This document shows, in pieces, positions 7,144 through 15,643 of a stretch of 43,779 nt of DNA. Below the pieces are notes generated by a model that searched no databases, was not told where the DNA came from, and saw only the letters and a program-made list of their open reading frames with translations. The DNA is from Candidatus Bathyarchaeota archaeon (lineage in GTDB: Archaea > Thermoproteota > Bathyarchaeia > Bathyarchaeales > Bathycorpusculaceae), in the NCBI GenBank assembly GCA_026014665.1, contig JAOZHX010000009.1, positions 1 to 43,779 on the forward strand, written 5' to 3'. The number at the start of each line of letters is the position of its first letter. The first letter of the stretch is position 1. A program made the translations under genes and the position numbers.

Positions 7144-7628
7144 TGTGTGACACCTGAAATTTTTATTTGGTTAGAAAAATCTGTAACGTTTGTCACTTGA
7201 CTTGAAACAGTTAAAGAGATGCTGGCTGTAACGCTTTCGCCTCTGTAGAGGACTTCGTTTTCTCTATCCCAAGTTACGTAAATGTATTTTGACGCAAGTG
7301 GAGGATTCCAATCTTCAACATTCATTTTTAGCGTTAAAGGTACAGTTCCAAGATTGGTTACAATTACAGTTTTTGTAACTGTACTGTTCGGGTAAATTGT
7401 TCCCCATTCTATTCGGTTTACGTTGAGACCTAAATTCGCTGTAGCGACGACTCCAGAAGAAGGAATCGAAACGGCTGGTACAAGCGAAATTACGATTGTT
7501 GCGCTAACAATTATAACTAAAAAAATGGTTGCTAACGCAAGGTACGCTTTTTTTGTTTTACTCGCAGTTTTTATTTGGCTGCGAATAAGTTTCATTCGGT
7601 TTTGCAAGTTTTTTGTTACGTTTTTCAT
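7140..7628 (-). CDS. Membrane-anchored surface protein with Ig-like domain
   Basis: A 162-residue protein: a basic N terminus (about 27 residues, rich in Lys/Arg), one hydrophobic span (YLALATIFLVIIVSATIVISLV, about 29-50), then about 110 residues rich in Thr, Val, Asn and Ser with several N-x-S/T sites. The outer part has the look of a small beta-sandwich (repeated V.V.N.G strands, TKTVIVTNLGTVPLTLK), so an N-in, C-out surface protein is expected. Host archaeal genomes contain many such single-span proteins; a viral one could act in superinfection exclusion, membrane modification or egress. It overlaps the polymerase gene by 4 bases and is therefore co-expressed with it. Confidence 0.75.
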   Translation of the reverse strand: MKNVTKNLQNRMKLIRSQIKTASKTKKAYLALATIFLVIIVSATIVISLVPAVSIPSSGVVATANLGLNVNRIEWGTIYPNSTVTKTVIVTNLGTVPLTLKMNVEDWNPPLASKYIYVTWDRENEVLYRGESVTASISLTVSSQVTNVTDFSNQIKISGVTQ

Positions 7629-9877
7629 AAAAACAACTCCAATTTTGTGTTACCTTCAAAATAACTCTTTAAATCCTTGAATGGTATACCTAAAATGCGT
7701 GACGCAACATCACACATTCTGCTTTGATAATATTGGGTTTCGATGGTGCTGGTGTCGTTTAAGAGGATACTGGGTGTGTATCCACGTATTGTTTTAACGT
7801 AAGAAATGGTGTTTCCCCATTCAACGTTGATTCCGTTTTTGCGTAGTTGAGTGACTAATTCAGCGTAAATCGACGATGATTCATAATCGTCTGGGTTTTT
7901 TGTTATTTTAGCGGTTGAAATAAACGCTTTAAGTGGATAGCCAAGTATTTTTTTGCGAGTCCAAGACCGCAAAACATCCTCGTAGTTTTGTTTGTTGAAT
8001 AGGGCTTCGGCTAATTCGTCTACGAAGGCGTCTACAATTAAAGGTATATGTCTACCCAGAACGCTTGAGCCGTGTTTACTGATTTTGCCTTCTGCATCTT
8101 TTAATATGTAGCTTTTAGCTGCTGGCTGCCCATATTTGTCTTTTAAAATAATCATTCCATCGGCGTCTTCTTTTTCTTGTTTAATTAAGTCAAGATTGAA
8201 ACAGGAAGGCAAAACGGAAGCTGGATTAAACTGGGTTGCTTTGTTTTCAATGTACCAGTAGCCGTCTGTGTCTACTTCGAGAAGGATGTTTCCTGCATCT
8301 TCTTCTTGTTTCATGGAAGCGTTAATTAATAGTCGAGGAATAGCGGTGTCTAACATGCCGATTAAAACGTTGCCGTAGATGGCGTATGGCATTGTGTTGT
8401 AGCCAAAAAATATGTTGCCGATTAATTTTAAACCGATTTGTTTACTGTCATATTTGGGGTTTTTTGTTTCACGCCACAGTTTTTTTGCTTCAATTCGATG
8501 TTTAACTATTTCGTCGAGGGCTTCAACCATTACGCCTTTTTGTGATAAATCTATTGAAACAACAACTTGACCGATATGGTTGTCTGGAACTTCAACGATG
8601 CAGCGTTGGTTTTCTTTTTGGTAATCAAACCTGTATTTACCTGTGTATTCTTTAATTTCGATTAACTGTACTGTTTCAGGTGAGAGGTTTAACGCTCGGT
8701 TGATGTTAACGTACATCGAGTTGAAGTCTTTGTGTTTAACGTTTTCGAGGAAAACGCCGCTTCTGAAACAGCGAGGTTCTGCCCCTTGAATAGCTTTTTC
8801 GCCTACTTTAAAAAACTGTGGAAAACGTTCACAGTTTACGCCGTCACTTATTATGCCTTTTTTTGCGAATCCTCTACCTATAAGTATGTTAGCTATGTGG
8901 CTTGGTGCACGTTGAACAACCATTTCGAGCGGTATATCGAGGAATTCCGCTATTTCGTAGAGTGTACGTAGATAAATCAGCGAGATTTCGTATGTTACAC
9001 GGGCGTCGCTTAAGTTGTAGTCTTTTAACTCGTCAAAACTTAATTTATCCATTTTTTCGTAGTCTATTTCGACAGGTTGCAATTTGTAATGTCTACCTGT
9101 CTCTTTTAGTCCTCTTGTTTTGAAACCAGCCAACGTTAAAGTGTAATCAGATTCAACCTCTTTGTGAACGTCGAAGGCTACTCTGCCTTTAATGTAGATA
9201 GTGTTTTCTGTTTTACCTTTGCCTAATTTTTCAAACTCTTTTTTCAAAACGAATGGTTCTGTGCCGTCTCTGCCTAAAGCACATTTGATTCCGTATTGGT
9301 GGCAGTTGTTTAATAAAACGATGTAATCGTAGAATCTACCGTAAAATTCGGTTGGTACATCCGCGTTTACTTTACGCCAAAACTCTAAGAATTCTGTTAT
9401 TACTTTTTTTGTGTCTCCATAAAAGAAGCGTCTTTCTTCTTCTTTTTCGCTCCATGTAGCTATACTTATTATTTGGTCTCTGTTTGGGTCTGGGTTTAAT
9501 CCAGCCAGTTTCGTTTCGCAGTCCCAAGCTAAAACTTTTGGGAAAGCGGATGGAAAACGGTAACCTACATCGATAGCGAGACGCATCTTGAAGGGCAAGT
9601 TTGCTTCTAAAGAATGCTGGTTTCTTGCTTTTTCTAAATCTCTTTGCGAGTAAAACTCTACTTTGTATACGTCGTGTTCTTTTAAGTCGCTTAGGAATGT
9701 TCGTTTAACGATTTTTCCGTTTTGATGTGGCTTTTTAGAGTAAAAATATGGTTTGATTGGTGGCTGAATGGTTCGTTGTTTTCCACCAACTTCGGTTATT
9801 TTGATTAATGTACCGTAATCAAAGTTGTCTATGGTTTCGACTGTTAATAGGCAACGTTTTCTGTTTTTAAGTGTCAT
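7625..9877 (-). CDS. polB: Family B DNA polymerase
   Basis: A 750-residue replicative DNA polymerase with proofreading. The exonuclease domain shows Exo I as AWDCET (D119/E121 from the chosen start), Exo II as FYGRFYD and Exo III as YNLSD. Polymerase motifs are A: DFNSMYVNI, B: KLIGNIFFGY and C: EVDTDGY with the two catalytic Asp. Motif A is unusual in having Val where nearly all family members have Pro after S-L/M-Y. The longest frame starts at ATG 9901, but a TATA box (AAATATATATA, minus strand, about 9905-9920) predicts that RNA starts near 9887, inside that frame; the second ATG at 9877 is therefore the probable start, giving an almost leaderless mRNA. First gene of a three-gene operon. 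Confidence 0.95.
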   Translation of the reverse strand: MTLKNRKRCLLTVETIDNFDYGTLIKITEVGGKQRTIQPPIKPYFYSKKPHQNGKIVKRTFLSDLKEHDVYKVEFYSQRDLEKARNQHSLEANLPFKMRLAIDVGYRFPSAFPKVLAWDCETKLAGLNPDPNRDQIISIATWSEKEEERRFFYGDTKKVITEFLEFWRKVNADVPTEFYGRFYDYIVLLNNCHQYGIKCALGRDGTEPFVLKKEFEKLGKGKTENTIYIKGRVAFDVHKEVESDYTLTLAGFKTRGLKETGRHYKLQPVEIDYEKMDKLSFDELKDYNLSDARVTYEISLIYLRTLYEIAEFLDIPLEMVVQRAPSHIANILIGRGFAKKGIISDGVNCERFPQFFKVGEKAIQGAEPRCFRSGVFLENVKHKDFNSMYVNINRALNLSPETVQLIEIKEYTGKYRFDYQKENQRCIVEVPDNHIGQVVVSIDLSQKGVMVEALDEIVKHRIEAKKLWRETKNPKYDSKQIGLKLIGNIFFGYNTMPYAIYGNVLIGMLDTAIPRLLINASMKQEEDAGNILLEVDTDGYWYIENKATQFNPASVLPSCFNLDLIKQEKEDADGMIILKDKYGQPAAKSYILKDAEGKISKHGSSVLGRHIPLIVDAFVDELAEALFNKQNYEDVLRSWTRKKILGYPLKAFISTAKITKNPDDYESSSIYAELVTQLRKNGINVEWGNTISYVKTIRGYTPSILLNDTSTIETQYYQSRMCDVASRILGIPFKDLKSYFEGNTKLELFL

Positions 9878-9920
9878 AGTAATCGTAATAATCGTAACCA
9901 TTAAGCTATATATATTTTGT
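9875..9920 (-). promoter_or_regulatory. Promoter of DNA polymerase operon with doubled ACGATT motif
   Basis: On the minus strand a TATA box lies at about 9905-9920, followed by ACGATTATTACGATTACTATG, in which ACGATT occurs twice nine bases apart and the final ATG is the chosen start. The motif covers the expected RNA start. Confidence 0.65.
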
Positions 9921-10138
9921 TATAATTTTAGTTTAACGTTAAACTCTTTTGGTATGAACAGAAATGTACGTTGATGTACAAAATTTTATTTAACGTTAAA
10001 CTCTAAACGAAAAATAACAGTTTAATATTAAACTCAAAAATGGGAAAGTTAAGGGATGTGTGCCTATTACGCCAAAAATAGGAGAAAAGAGAGGCAAAAA
10101 GCGGATGGAAACCCAATAGCGTAATAGTGTGCACACCC
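9921..10138. other. Non-coding block: three AT palindromes and a long stem-loop (origin/regulatory candidate)
   Basis: No gene is visible. Three copies of a palindrome of type AGTTTAAYRTTAAACT lie at 9930-9945, 9988-10002 and 10019-10034. TGTAC and GTACA form a small hairpin at 9966-9980. A long stem-loop follows: CTATTACGC (10064-10072) pairs with GCGTAATAG (10119-10127), extended outward by TGTG/CACA (10057-10060 with 10132-10135) and GGG/CCC (10053-10055 with 10136-10138). The block separates the polymerase promoter from the end of the 10.1 kb membrane-protein gene. Confidence 0.6.
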
Positions 10139-10543
10139 TTATTTTTTGAATAGTGTTTTAATGGCTTGGATTGCTACGTCAGCAAATATCAACAGGAACG
10201 CTGAGATTTCGCCGATAGAGACGCCAGCAACAGTAAAGTTTAAAGTGGAACCGATTGCAGCGATAGAGGGAATTAAACCGACATAGTAAGTTAAGGTGGC
10301 GTATAGTTTTGTTTCGTTGTAGGTTTCTTTCAGGTCTGTTTTGAACCATTCTAAAGCAAATCCACTTACGTTTCTTAATATGGCAACAACGAATAAGATT
10401 GTTCCAGTGTTAAAGAACGTTCTGATTACACTGAATATTCGGTTGTTTTGGTCTAATTCGTTTGCGACTGTCGAGAAACCTAAGAAGATTAATAGGACAA
10501 GCATTGAAATAACGATGATTCTTGAAAGCGTTATCTTATTCAC
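10139..10543 (-). CDS. Multi-span membrane protein, unknown function
   Basis: A 134-residue protein with three or four hydrophobic spans: about 6-27 (TLSRIIVISMLVLLIFLGF), 44-64 (FNTGTILFVVAILRNVSGF), 85-108 (YYVGLIPSIAAIGSTLNFTVAG) and 108-126. It could be a holin-like or membrane-remodelling protein, but no signature is seen. The start at GTG 10543 is chosen over GTG 10552 because GAGGTG lies seven bases before it. It has its own promoter with the TACGATTA motif although the portal operon lies just upstream. It ends exactly where the long hairpin of the 9.9-10.1 kb block begins. Confidence 0.75.
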   Translation of the reverse strand: MNKITLSRIIVISMLVLLIFLGFSTVANELDQNNRIFSVIRTFFNTGTILFVVAILRNVSGFALEWFKTDLKETYNETKLYATLTYYVGLIPSIAAIGSTLNFTVAGVSIGEISAFLLIFADVAIQAIKTLFKK

Positions 10544-10560
10544 TATTTTCACCTCGCTTG

Positions 10561-10590
10561 ATAGTAATCGTAGTAAAAAAATATAAAGGT
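10561..10590 (-). promoter_or_regulatory. Promoter with ACTACGATTACTAT motif
   Basis: Minus strand: TATA box CCTTTATAT at about 10581-10589, then ACTACGATTACTAT (10561-10574), then GAGGTG and the GTG start at 10543. Motif orientation relative to the gene is the same as at the polymerase. Confidence 0.65.
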
Positions 10591-10739
10591 TACGGTTGAT
10601 TTGAACCGAACCTAACGATTACACAGGGTTTAGCGTCGTATCCACAAATAATGGGGGAATTTTTTCCCTGAATTAAACCGTCATCACAGGGATAGTTTAC
10701 TTCGACGCCCCTTCTACATATAGCTCTAATTTTGTACAT
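10590..10739 (-). CDS. Small Cys-containing protein (49 residues)
   Basis: ATG at 10739, preceded by GAGG seven bases upstream, overlaps the end of the portal gene by 14 bases. The product starts MYKIRAICRRG and has four cysteines (C8, C18, C32, C39 approximately) plus beta-strand-like stretches, which would fit a minimal zinc ribbon. No family is recognised. Its placement right after portal suggests a head protein or a co-expressed regulator. A longer in-frame version from 10808 exists but has no ribosome site. Confidence 0.65.
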   Translation of the reverse strand: MYKIRAICRRGVEVNYPCDDGLIQGKNSPIICGYDAKPCVIVRFGSNQP

Positions 10740-12306
10740 TGTCAATCCTCGATTTCTTGTATGCTTTAACGGTTTCTTCTGGTTCAGCGGCTGGCTGCAC
10801 CTGTTCAAGTATCGGTGGCGGCGGAATGTCTTGGATGTTTACACCTGAAATTTCGCTGAAAGGTTTAGGCAACAGTATATTGTAGCTGAATCCTTGAGAA
10901 AACTTGAGCGGGTCAAGTAGAAACATTGGGTTAAAGTTTCCCCAAGAAACAGGGCTATATCCTCTACTTTTTAGTATGTCGTTGTGGGTTTTTAAGCCAA
11001 GTTTAAGTTCTTGTTCGTCAATTTCAAGTTGCTGTTTATAACCGATGGGGTCGAACAGTTTGAAGCGGAAAAAGATGTCTTGTGGTTTACCAGCCCATTT
11101 ACCGATGTGTCCATGTTTAAAAGTGCCGTCGTCTAACTCTAATGTTTCATCTCGGAAGAATTCACTTAAAATTTGGTTGTTGATGTACCATTCAAGTGTT
11201 TTTAGACGAGGAAACAACCCCATTCTTATGTAGAGAGCTTTTTGGCTTTCAACGTTTTTCTCCGAGTTTCCGCGACTTGTGTTACTGAAACCTAAAGCTG
11301 CACTTGTTAAACCAAACACAGCCATAGTTAAGTTGCGGTATTCTTCGCGGGTTTCGTTCCATAGCATGTCTCGTAGGTTGTGTCCTAACGGTGTGAATTT
11401 TGTGTCGCTGTCGGCTGTTATGGTTTTAATCATGTTTGAGCCCCGCAGAATCTTGTTTATGCGTTCTCTCCACTGTTCAAAGACGGTTGTTTGCATGTTC
11501 TGTGTTGAACTTATACCGATACTGCCGATTGCTCCGTTAACCATCAATTCGTTGTAGAACTCTTCGTTGTGAAGCAAAGCCGAGTTAATTACACGTAGCA
11601 CCGTAAATGGGGATGTACCGTAATATATGTCTGTACGTGGATGCCCAATCATGTAGACCACTTCGTGTGGTTCCCAAGGGATGGGTTCGCCACTGTAAGG
11701 GTTTTCCCAATAGCCAACTTTGTAGTTTTCAGCGTAAAAGTTGTCCCATTGTACTGACGTTTTTTCTCCAAGTCTACGGTAACGGTTGCGGACTTGCAGG
11801 AAGGCGGCTCCGTCGCGGGCATGTAACTGTACAAGCTGTTTACTTACGCGACTGTACTCTTTAATTATGACTCCAGCATCTAAATCGATTAAGTCGCCTA
11901 ACGCTTTAGCAATCAACGTATATGGGCTTTCGCCGTTGTCGTTTACTCGGTTAAAAAACCAGTCTGATGCTTCTTTAGCATGTGTTTCAGCTTCTGCTGT
12001 CGGTTTATCTCTACCTTCTTTAGAGAGCGGTATTATTTCACATTGTGTACCTAAAACGTCGGCTAAGATTTTGTTTCTACACATATTTGGCGTCGGCGTT
12101 AAAGCTAAAGTTCGCGCTTGAATATAATTAAATGGTCTGCCCCCACCCATTTCGAGTCGGGGTATCCCACGCCAATTAACGTATAGGTTTCTGTTGTAGT
12201 CGCTTTGTGGCTTCTTTTCTGCCTCGTCTACTTGTCTGGGTTGCTGTGGATAAACTGGTGGTATTTCTTCTCTGCCATATTTAAAAAACTTTGAAATGAA
12301 ACTCAA
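10726..12306 (-). CDS. Portal protein
   Basis: A 526-residue protein that forms the twelve-fold ring through which DNA enters the head. Visible features agree with the HK97/SPP1-type portal group: an N-terminal region with W-x-x-x-P elements, the conserved wing/stem part around residues 215-260 (EVVYMIGHPRTDIYYGTSPFTVL), a long helical stem/crown segment (residues about 290-400, with RGNSEKNVESQKALY), and a Pro-rich flexible C terminus (IPPPPILEQVQP). The R-x-D-x-YG-x-S-P motif is typical of portals. Start is TTG at 12306, directly after the stop of the RHH gene, with GGGGTG six bases before it. It is transcribed away from the capsid genes, which is unusual. Confidence 0.9.
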   Translation of the reverse strand: MSFISKFFKYGREEIPPVYPQQPRQVDEAEKKPQSDYNRNLYVNWRGIPRLEMGGGRPFNYIQARTLALTPTPNMCRNKILADVLGTQCEIIPLSKEGRDKPTAEAETHAKEASDWFFNRVNDNGESPYTLIAKALGDLIDLDAGVIIKEYSRVSKQLVQLHARDGAAFLQVRNRYRRLGEKTSVQWDNFYAENYKVGYWENPYSGEPIPWEPHEVVYMIGHPRTDIYYGTSPFTVLRVINSALLHNEEFYNELMVNGAIGSIGISSTQNMQTTVFEQWRERINKILRGSNMIKTITADSDTKFTPLGHNLRDMLWNETREEYRNLTMAVFGLTSAALGFSNTSRGNSEKNVESQKALYIRMGLFPRLKTLEWYINNQILSEFFRDETLELDDGTFKHGHIGKWAGKPQDIFFRFKLFDPIGYKQQLEIDEQELKLGLKTHNDILKSRGYSPVSWGNFNPMFLLDPLKFSQGFSYNILLPKPFSEISGVNIQDIPPPPILEQVQPAAEPEETVKAYKKSRIDNVQN

Positions 12307-12507
12307 CTAAAACACCCCGTCTTTTTCCATACCTAACCTAATGTAGTAGTTTACGCAAGCTGAATAGCTTTGGAATTTTTTTTCAGCTTTTTTATCTTGC
12401 GTTTTATGTTTACTAAAAGAAAGTTCTTGGATTTTTTTACGCAAATCGTTTTCAATTAGAAACGTCATGGTTTCTGATTTTTCTTTTACTGTTCTTATAT
12501 TATTCAT
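12307..12507 (-). CDS. Ribbon-helix-helix (RHH) DNA-binding protein
   Basis: A 66-residue protein. After a short basic arm comes the strand ETMTFLIENDLRKKIQEL followed by a Lys-rich linker and YSACVNYYIRLGMEK: a beta strand and two helices of the MetJ/Arc/CopG type, in which paired strands read DNA as dimers. The linker between the two helices is longer than usual. The ATG at 12507 is preferred over a TTG at 12522 because GGTG lies at a proper distance before it. As first gene of the portal operon with the TACGATTA motif in its own promoter, it is the best candidate for the protein that binds that motif; this is inference. Confidence 0.65.
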   Translation of the reverse strand: MNNIRTVKEKSETMTFLIENDLRKKIQELSFSKHKTQDKKAEKKFQSYSACVNYYIRLGMEKDGVF

Positions 12508-12526
12508 TTTTGTTGTCACCAACTAA

Positions 12527-12580
12527 TACGATTACTATTAATATCAACAGTTACGTTTATAAATCTTACGATTACTATGA
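12527..12580. promoter_or_regulatory. Bidirectional head promoter with symmetric motifs
   Basis: A self-complementary TATA box TTTATAAA at 12557-12563 is flanked on both sides by TACGATTACTAT (12527-12538 and 12567-12578). It should drive the RHH-portal operon leftward and the protease-capsid operon rightward. The motif is in the same plus-strand orientation on both sides. Confidence 0.75.
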
Positions 12581-12615
12581 ATATCTGTCCACAATTATAA
12601 GCGAGGACACATAGT

Positions 12616-13722
12616 ATGTCTATTGAAAGTAAAGTAACAGAAATCTTGAACGAAGATAAAAACAGAAGAAAAAGTAAAGAAAACGATTCATATTTTCAAG
12701 ACATAGTTGATTACCTGAATAACTGTCGAGACAAAATCATTTCTTTTTTCGGCGAAAACGGCAGATTCTGGTTCGACTACACGATGGTACGTTTAGGACT
12801 CTACAATTATCCACTTGGAAAAGCAGAAAAAATCAACAAAATCACACGCGAACTACTCAACTTTAACGTATACAAAAACGAAAACGTAGCTCTACCGTTT
12901 ATTAAAGAAGAAGAAGACAAAATTGAAGTAGGCAACTTAATTCTCAACGAAGTTGGCTTTACAAAAATCGATTACAAAGACCACACAGTGGAAGGATACG
13001 CTAACGTTACAATCGCTGATTTAGCAGACGACCTGATTTTTCCGTCAGCATACAAAGATTCCGCTTCTAAACTAACAAAAACATACTTCATGCACCACAA
13101 AGATTTACCCGACGGCGAAATAGTGGAAAGCCGCTTCGACGAATTCGGGTGGTACGTTAAAAGCCGTCTTGAAGATTGGGCTTGGGCTAAAGTCGCCGAC
13201 GGAACAATCAAAGGCTACAGTATAGGCGGCAGTTTTGTTATGTTCCCCAAATTTGTCGGTGGCGTAGCCGTATTCAAAGAGGCTGGTTCAGTTGTAATAG
13301 ACGATTTGTCTCACGTAACAAGCCCCTGTAATAAACTTAGTTTCTTTAAATCAGAGTCACAAAAGACCGACTCCACCGTCGTTAAAGGTGGCGAAGAAAT
13401 CCCCGTTACGGATTTAAACAAAAAGGAAAGTGAAACATTCTTGACAGAAGAAAAAATAAACAAATTTGAATCTGAAACTCTTGAAAGATTCAAAAAACTT
13501 GAAACAACCTTTGAAGAAGCAATTAAACAAATAAACGAAAAACTCGACGCATTCGGCAAAAACATTGAAGCAGTGTCAACTAAAATCGCTAAAATCGAAG
13601 CAGTTCCAGAAAGTAAGCCAACCCTACAAAAAATTGACGTTTCACCAATCGAAGTCGCACGTTCATCTATGAATTTCAGCGACTTTTGTGAACGGATGAA
13701 ACAACTAAACGAGGTGCACTAA
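12616..13722 (+). CDS. Prohead protease fused to scaffold
   Basis: A 368-residue protein that should build and then clear the prohead. Residues about 115-225 carry the HK97-type (U35) protease core: VEGYANV, then FMHH with the catalytic His near 156, a KGYSIGG segment with the catalytic Ser near 201, and DDLSHVTSPCN near 224-234 matching the family's L.EVSLV..PAN. Residues about 270-330 are an acidic coiled coil (KFESETLERFKKLETTFEEAIK) as in scaffold/delta domains. The N-terminal 110 residues are not recognised. It directly precedes the capsid gene, as usual. Ser-His-His/Glu triad assignment is from motif position only. Confidence 0.85.
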   Translation: MSIESKVTEILNEDKNRRKSKENDSYFQDIVDYLNNCRDKIISFFGENGRFWFDYTMVRLGLYNYPLGKAEKINKITRELLNFNVYKNENVALPFIKEEEDKIEVGNLILNEVGFTKIDYKDHTVEGYANVTIADLADDLIFPSAYKDSASKLTKTYFMHHKDLPDGEIVESRFDEFGWYVKSRLEDWAWAKVADGTIKGYSIGGSFVMFPKFVGGVAVFKEAGSVVIDDLSHVTSPCNKLSFFKSESQKTDSTVVKGGEEIPVTDLNKKESETFLTEEKINKFESETLERFKKLETTFEEAIKQINEKLDAFGKNIEAVSTKIAKIEAVPESKPTLQKIDVSPIEVARSSMNFSDFCERMKQLNEVH

Positions 13723-13724
13723 AA

Positions 13725-15011
13725 ATGCAGAAACTTGTTTACACCCCAATCACACCTGAAGGTATAACCAGCGACGAATGGCAGACTTTACTTGACAAAA
13801 ACCAAAACTTCGGCTACAACGAGTTGCTTAGAACAGGTATAAAATCAGGATTTAGCACTCTTTCGCTGGTTAGAACAGTAGAAGAAGTAGAGAGATTCGT
13901 TAAAGACGACGCCCCGTTAACTTCAACCACAACCGCTGCATGGAACCCCGTTTTCGGTAGAGATGTTTGGGTTTGGCAAAACGTTGCTTGCCCAGTTATA
14001 GGTGCTTTAGCTAAGCAAGCTTGGACTCGAAGCGGCATCCGCGTTAAAACCGCAAACTCAAGCACATTGGTTAGCGGTTTAGGCGAAACATCGGCTCTTC
14101 CAGAATCAACTCTACCAACATACGCCTACATGAAGTTTCCATTGAAACAGATGGTTACACGCATCGACTACACAGCTAAAATGATTCGACTCGCCGCATC
14201 TGGAGACGACGCAATCGCTACCCCAGAACAAATCCGCAAAGACAAAACCGACGAACACATTCTCGGCTTAAATAGAGCTATTCTTGCTAACGCTGAAACA
14301 CAAGCTGCTGGAGCAGCAGGAAACTACAGTGGAACAAACGTGTACGAAGCTCTTGACCGTTTGATTTCATGCAAAATCGAAGAAGACGATTTAGGCGGCA
14401 CATACAGTGGCTGGTACGACCCCTACGACGGCACAAGCTACGACCGCGACACTGGACAAGTCTACGACGCCGTTGTAGTTCATGGCGACGGTACAGTAGC
14501 TGAAGGAACAAACAACCCAGACTTCGCGGTAGACGCATATTTGACTCTAAGAAGCAAAGATGTGTTGCTTGAGAAATGTTTGAGTAACGGTCTCAAAATC
14601 GAAAACGCCATGTGGGTTACTGGACAAGACACCTACTTCCGTCTAAAGCAACTATACGAAGTCAAAGAACGCTACATGGAGCCAAAACAGTACACCTTCG
14701 ACGTTAACGGCGTACAGACACCTACAGGCAGCAAAGTTGGTATGAAGATTTCAACAATGGATGACATACCAATTATCATCGACCAAAACGCACCTAAAGA
14801 CACCATCAGCAAACTGTTCTTAATCGACAGAAGCAACGTTTTCCTACGAACCGCTACACCAACCACAATGATTGACCTCGGATTCCCCGCGTTCAGCGTT
14901 ATCGGCAGCGCACTCGCTCAACGTTTAGCTTACGGTCAAATCCTGTTGACAGAAGGAGAACTCGTCGTTACAAGATTCAACACCTCTGGTAAACTTTGCG
15001 CTCTAAAGTAA
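13725..15011 (+). CDS. Major capsid protein (HK97 fold)
   Basis: A 428-residue protein two bases after the protease gene. The N-terminal part up to about residue 75 has a helical, charged character (EEVERFVKDD) and may be a cleaved arm. The rest reads like the HK97 fold: spine helix and E-loop region, then an acidic P-domain insert rich in Tyr, Asp and Gly (residues about 210-260, GGTYSGWYDPYDGTSYDRD), then the typical end in which MDDIPIIID, LFLIDRSNVFLR and an A-domain-like ITEGELVV (LLTEGELVVTRF) are seen. Its codon use is biased to C-ending codons more than its neighbours, as expected for the most abundant virion protein. Confidence 0.93.
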   Translation: MQKLVYTPITPEGITSDEWQTLLDKNQNFGYNELLRTGIKSGFSTLSLVRTVEEVERFVKDDAPLTSTTTAAWNPVFGRDVWVWQNVACPVIGALAKQAWTRSGIRVKTANSSTLVSGLGETSALPESTLPTYAYMKFPLKQMVTRIDYTAKMIRLAASGDDAIATPEQIRKDKTDEHILGLNRAILANAETQAAGAAGNYSGTNVYEALDRLISCKIEEDDLGGTYSGWYDPYDGTSYDRDTGQVYDAVVVHGDGTVAEGTNNPDFAVDAYLTLRSKDVLLEKCLSNGLKIENAMWVTGQDTYFRLKQLYEVKERYMEPKQYTFDVNGVQTPTGSKVGMKISTMDDIPIIIDQNAPKDTISKLFLIDRSNVFLRTATPTTMIDLGFPAFSVIGSALAQRLAYGQILLTEGELVVTRFNTSGKLCALK

Positions 15012-15026
15012 ATGGGATGACTACAC

Positions 15027-15296
15027 ATGCCATTTAGTTACACAAGAGACTTAGTTGAAAACGTTAAAGGTACAGAGAAATACACCTCTGGAACCTTTAG
15101 CAACAGTGGTGGCAGTACAGGTGGCACAATTGACACTGGATTGCGAGTCTGTAAACGCATCTTTCTTCAATATACAGGAGCAGCCGTTGTAAGCGATGCA
15201 CCAGTAGTTAACGCAACTTTGCCTTGCGCTGGAAACGCAGTTTCAATCGTTACTGTCGCAAACACAAGTGGGGTTTGGGAAGCCATAGGCTTCTAA
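15027..15296 (+). CDS. Small virion protein, possibly head decoration
   Basis: An 89-residue Gly/Ser/Thr/Val-rich protein directly after the capsid gene. Almost all of it is predicted beta strand. There are two cysteines (near 42 and 67). The place after the major capsid gene and the small all-beta character fit a decoration or capsid-stabilising protein. No family is recognised. It is followed at 15 bases by a second small beta-rich gene, so the two may form one layer. Confidence 0.7.
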   Translation: MPFSYTRDLVENVKGTEKYTSGTFSNSGGSTGGTIDTGLRVCKRIFLQYTGAAVVSDAPVVNATLPCAGNAVSIVTVANTSGVWEAIGF

Positions 15297-15310
15297 GGGG
15301 GTAGCCTAAA

Positions 15311-15643
15311 ATGACTGGGCTACTCCTCTCCCAACTTTCTCAAGCAAGCACCGACTCTTACGCTTCACTACTGAAGATAAAAGCCGACGACTTAACGAAA
15401 GTAACGTTTGTACTTGCAAACTTGCATAGTACACGCGCAATCAACTATAAGGTGCTTGTCAGCAACGACCAGTACGGTTCAAATGGAAGTTTCGCTCAAG
15501 ACATAAGCGAAGGCACTCTTAACGGTGGAACAAGTCCCATCGTGCTTGAACCTAAAGTTGGTTTCTGCTGGTACGACCTTCAAATAAAAAGTGCAAGTGC
15601 TGGTCAAAGCGCAAACGTTAGTGCATGGGCAAAGGTGCAGTAA
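15311..15643 (+). CDS. Small beta-rich virion protein
   Basis: A 110-residue protein of beta-sandwich appearance (LTKVTFVLANLHSTRAINYKVLVS, then SPIVLEPKVGFCWYDLQIKS). The sequence character is that of a jelly-roll or discoidin-like sheet used on many capsid surfaces. It lies in the capsid operon. Function is inferred from position only: decoration, spike or cement protein. Confidence 0.65.
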   Translation: MTGLLLSQLSQASTDSYASLLKIKADDLTKVTFVLANLHSTRAINYKVLVSNDQYGSNGSFAQDISEGTLNGGTSPIVLEPKVGFCWYDLQIKSASAGQSANVSAWAKVQ

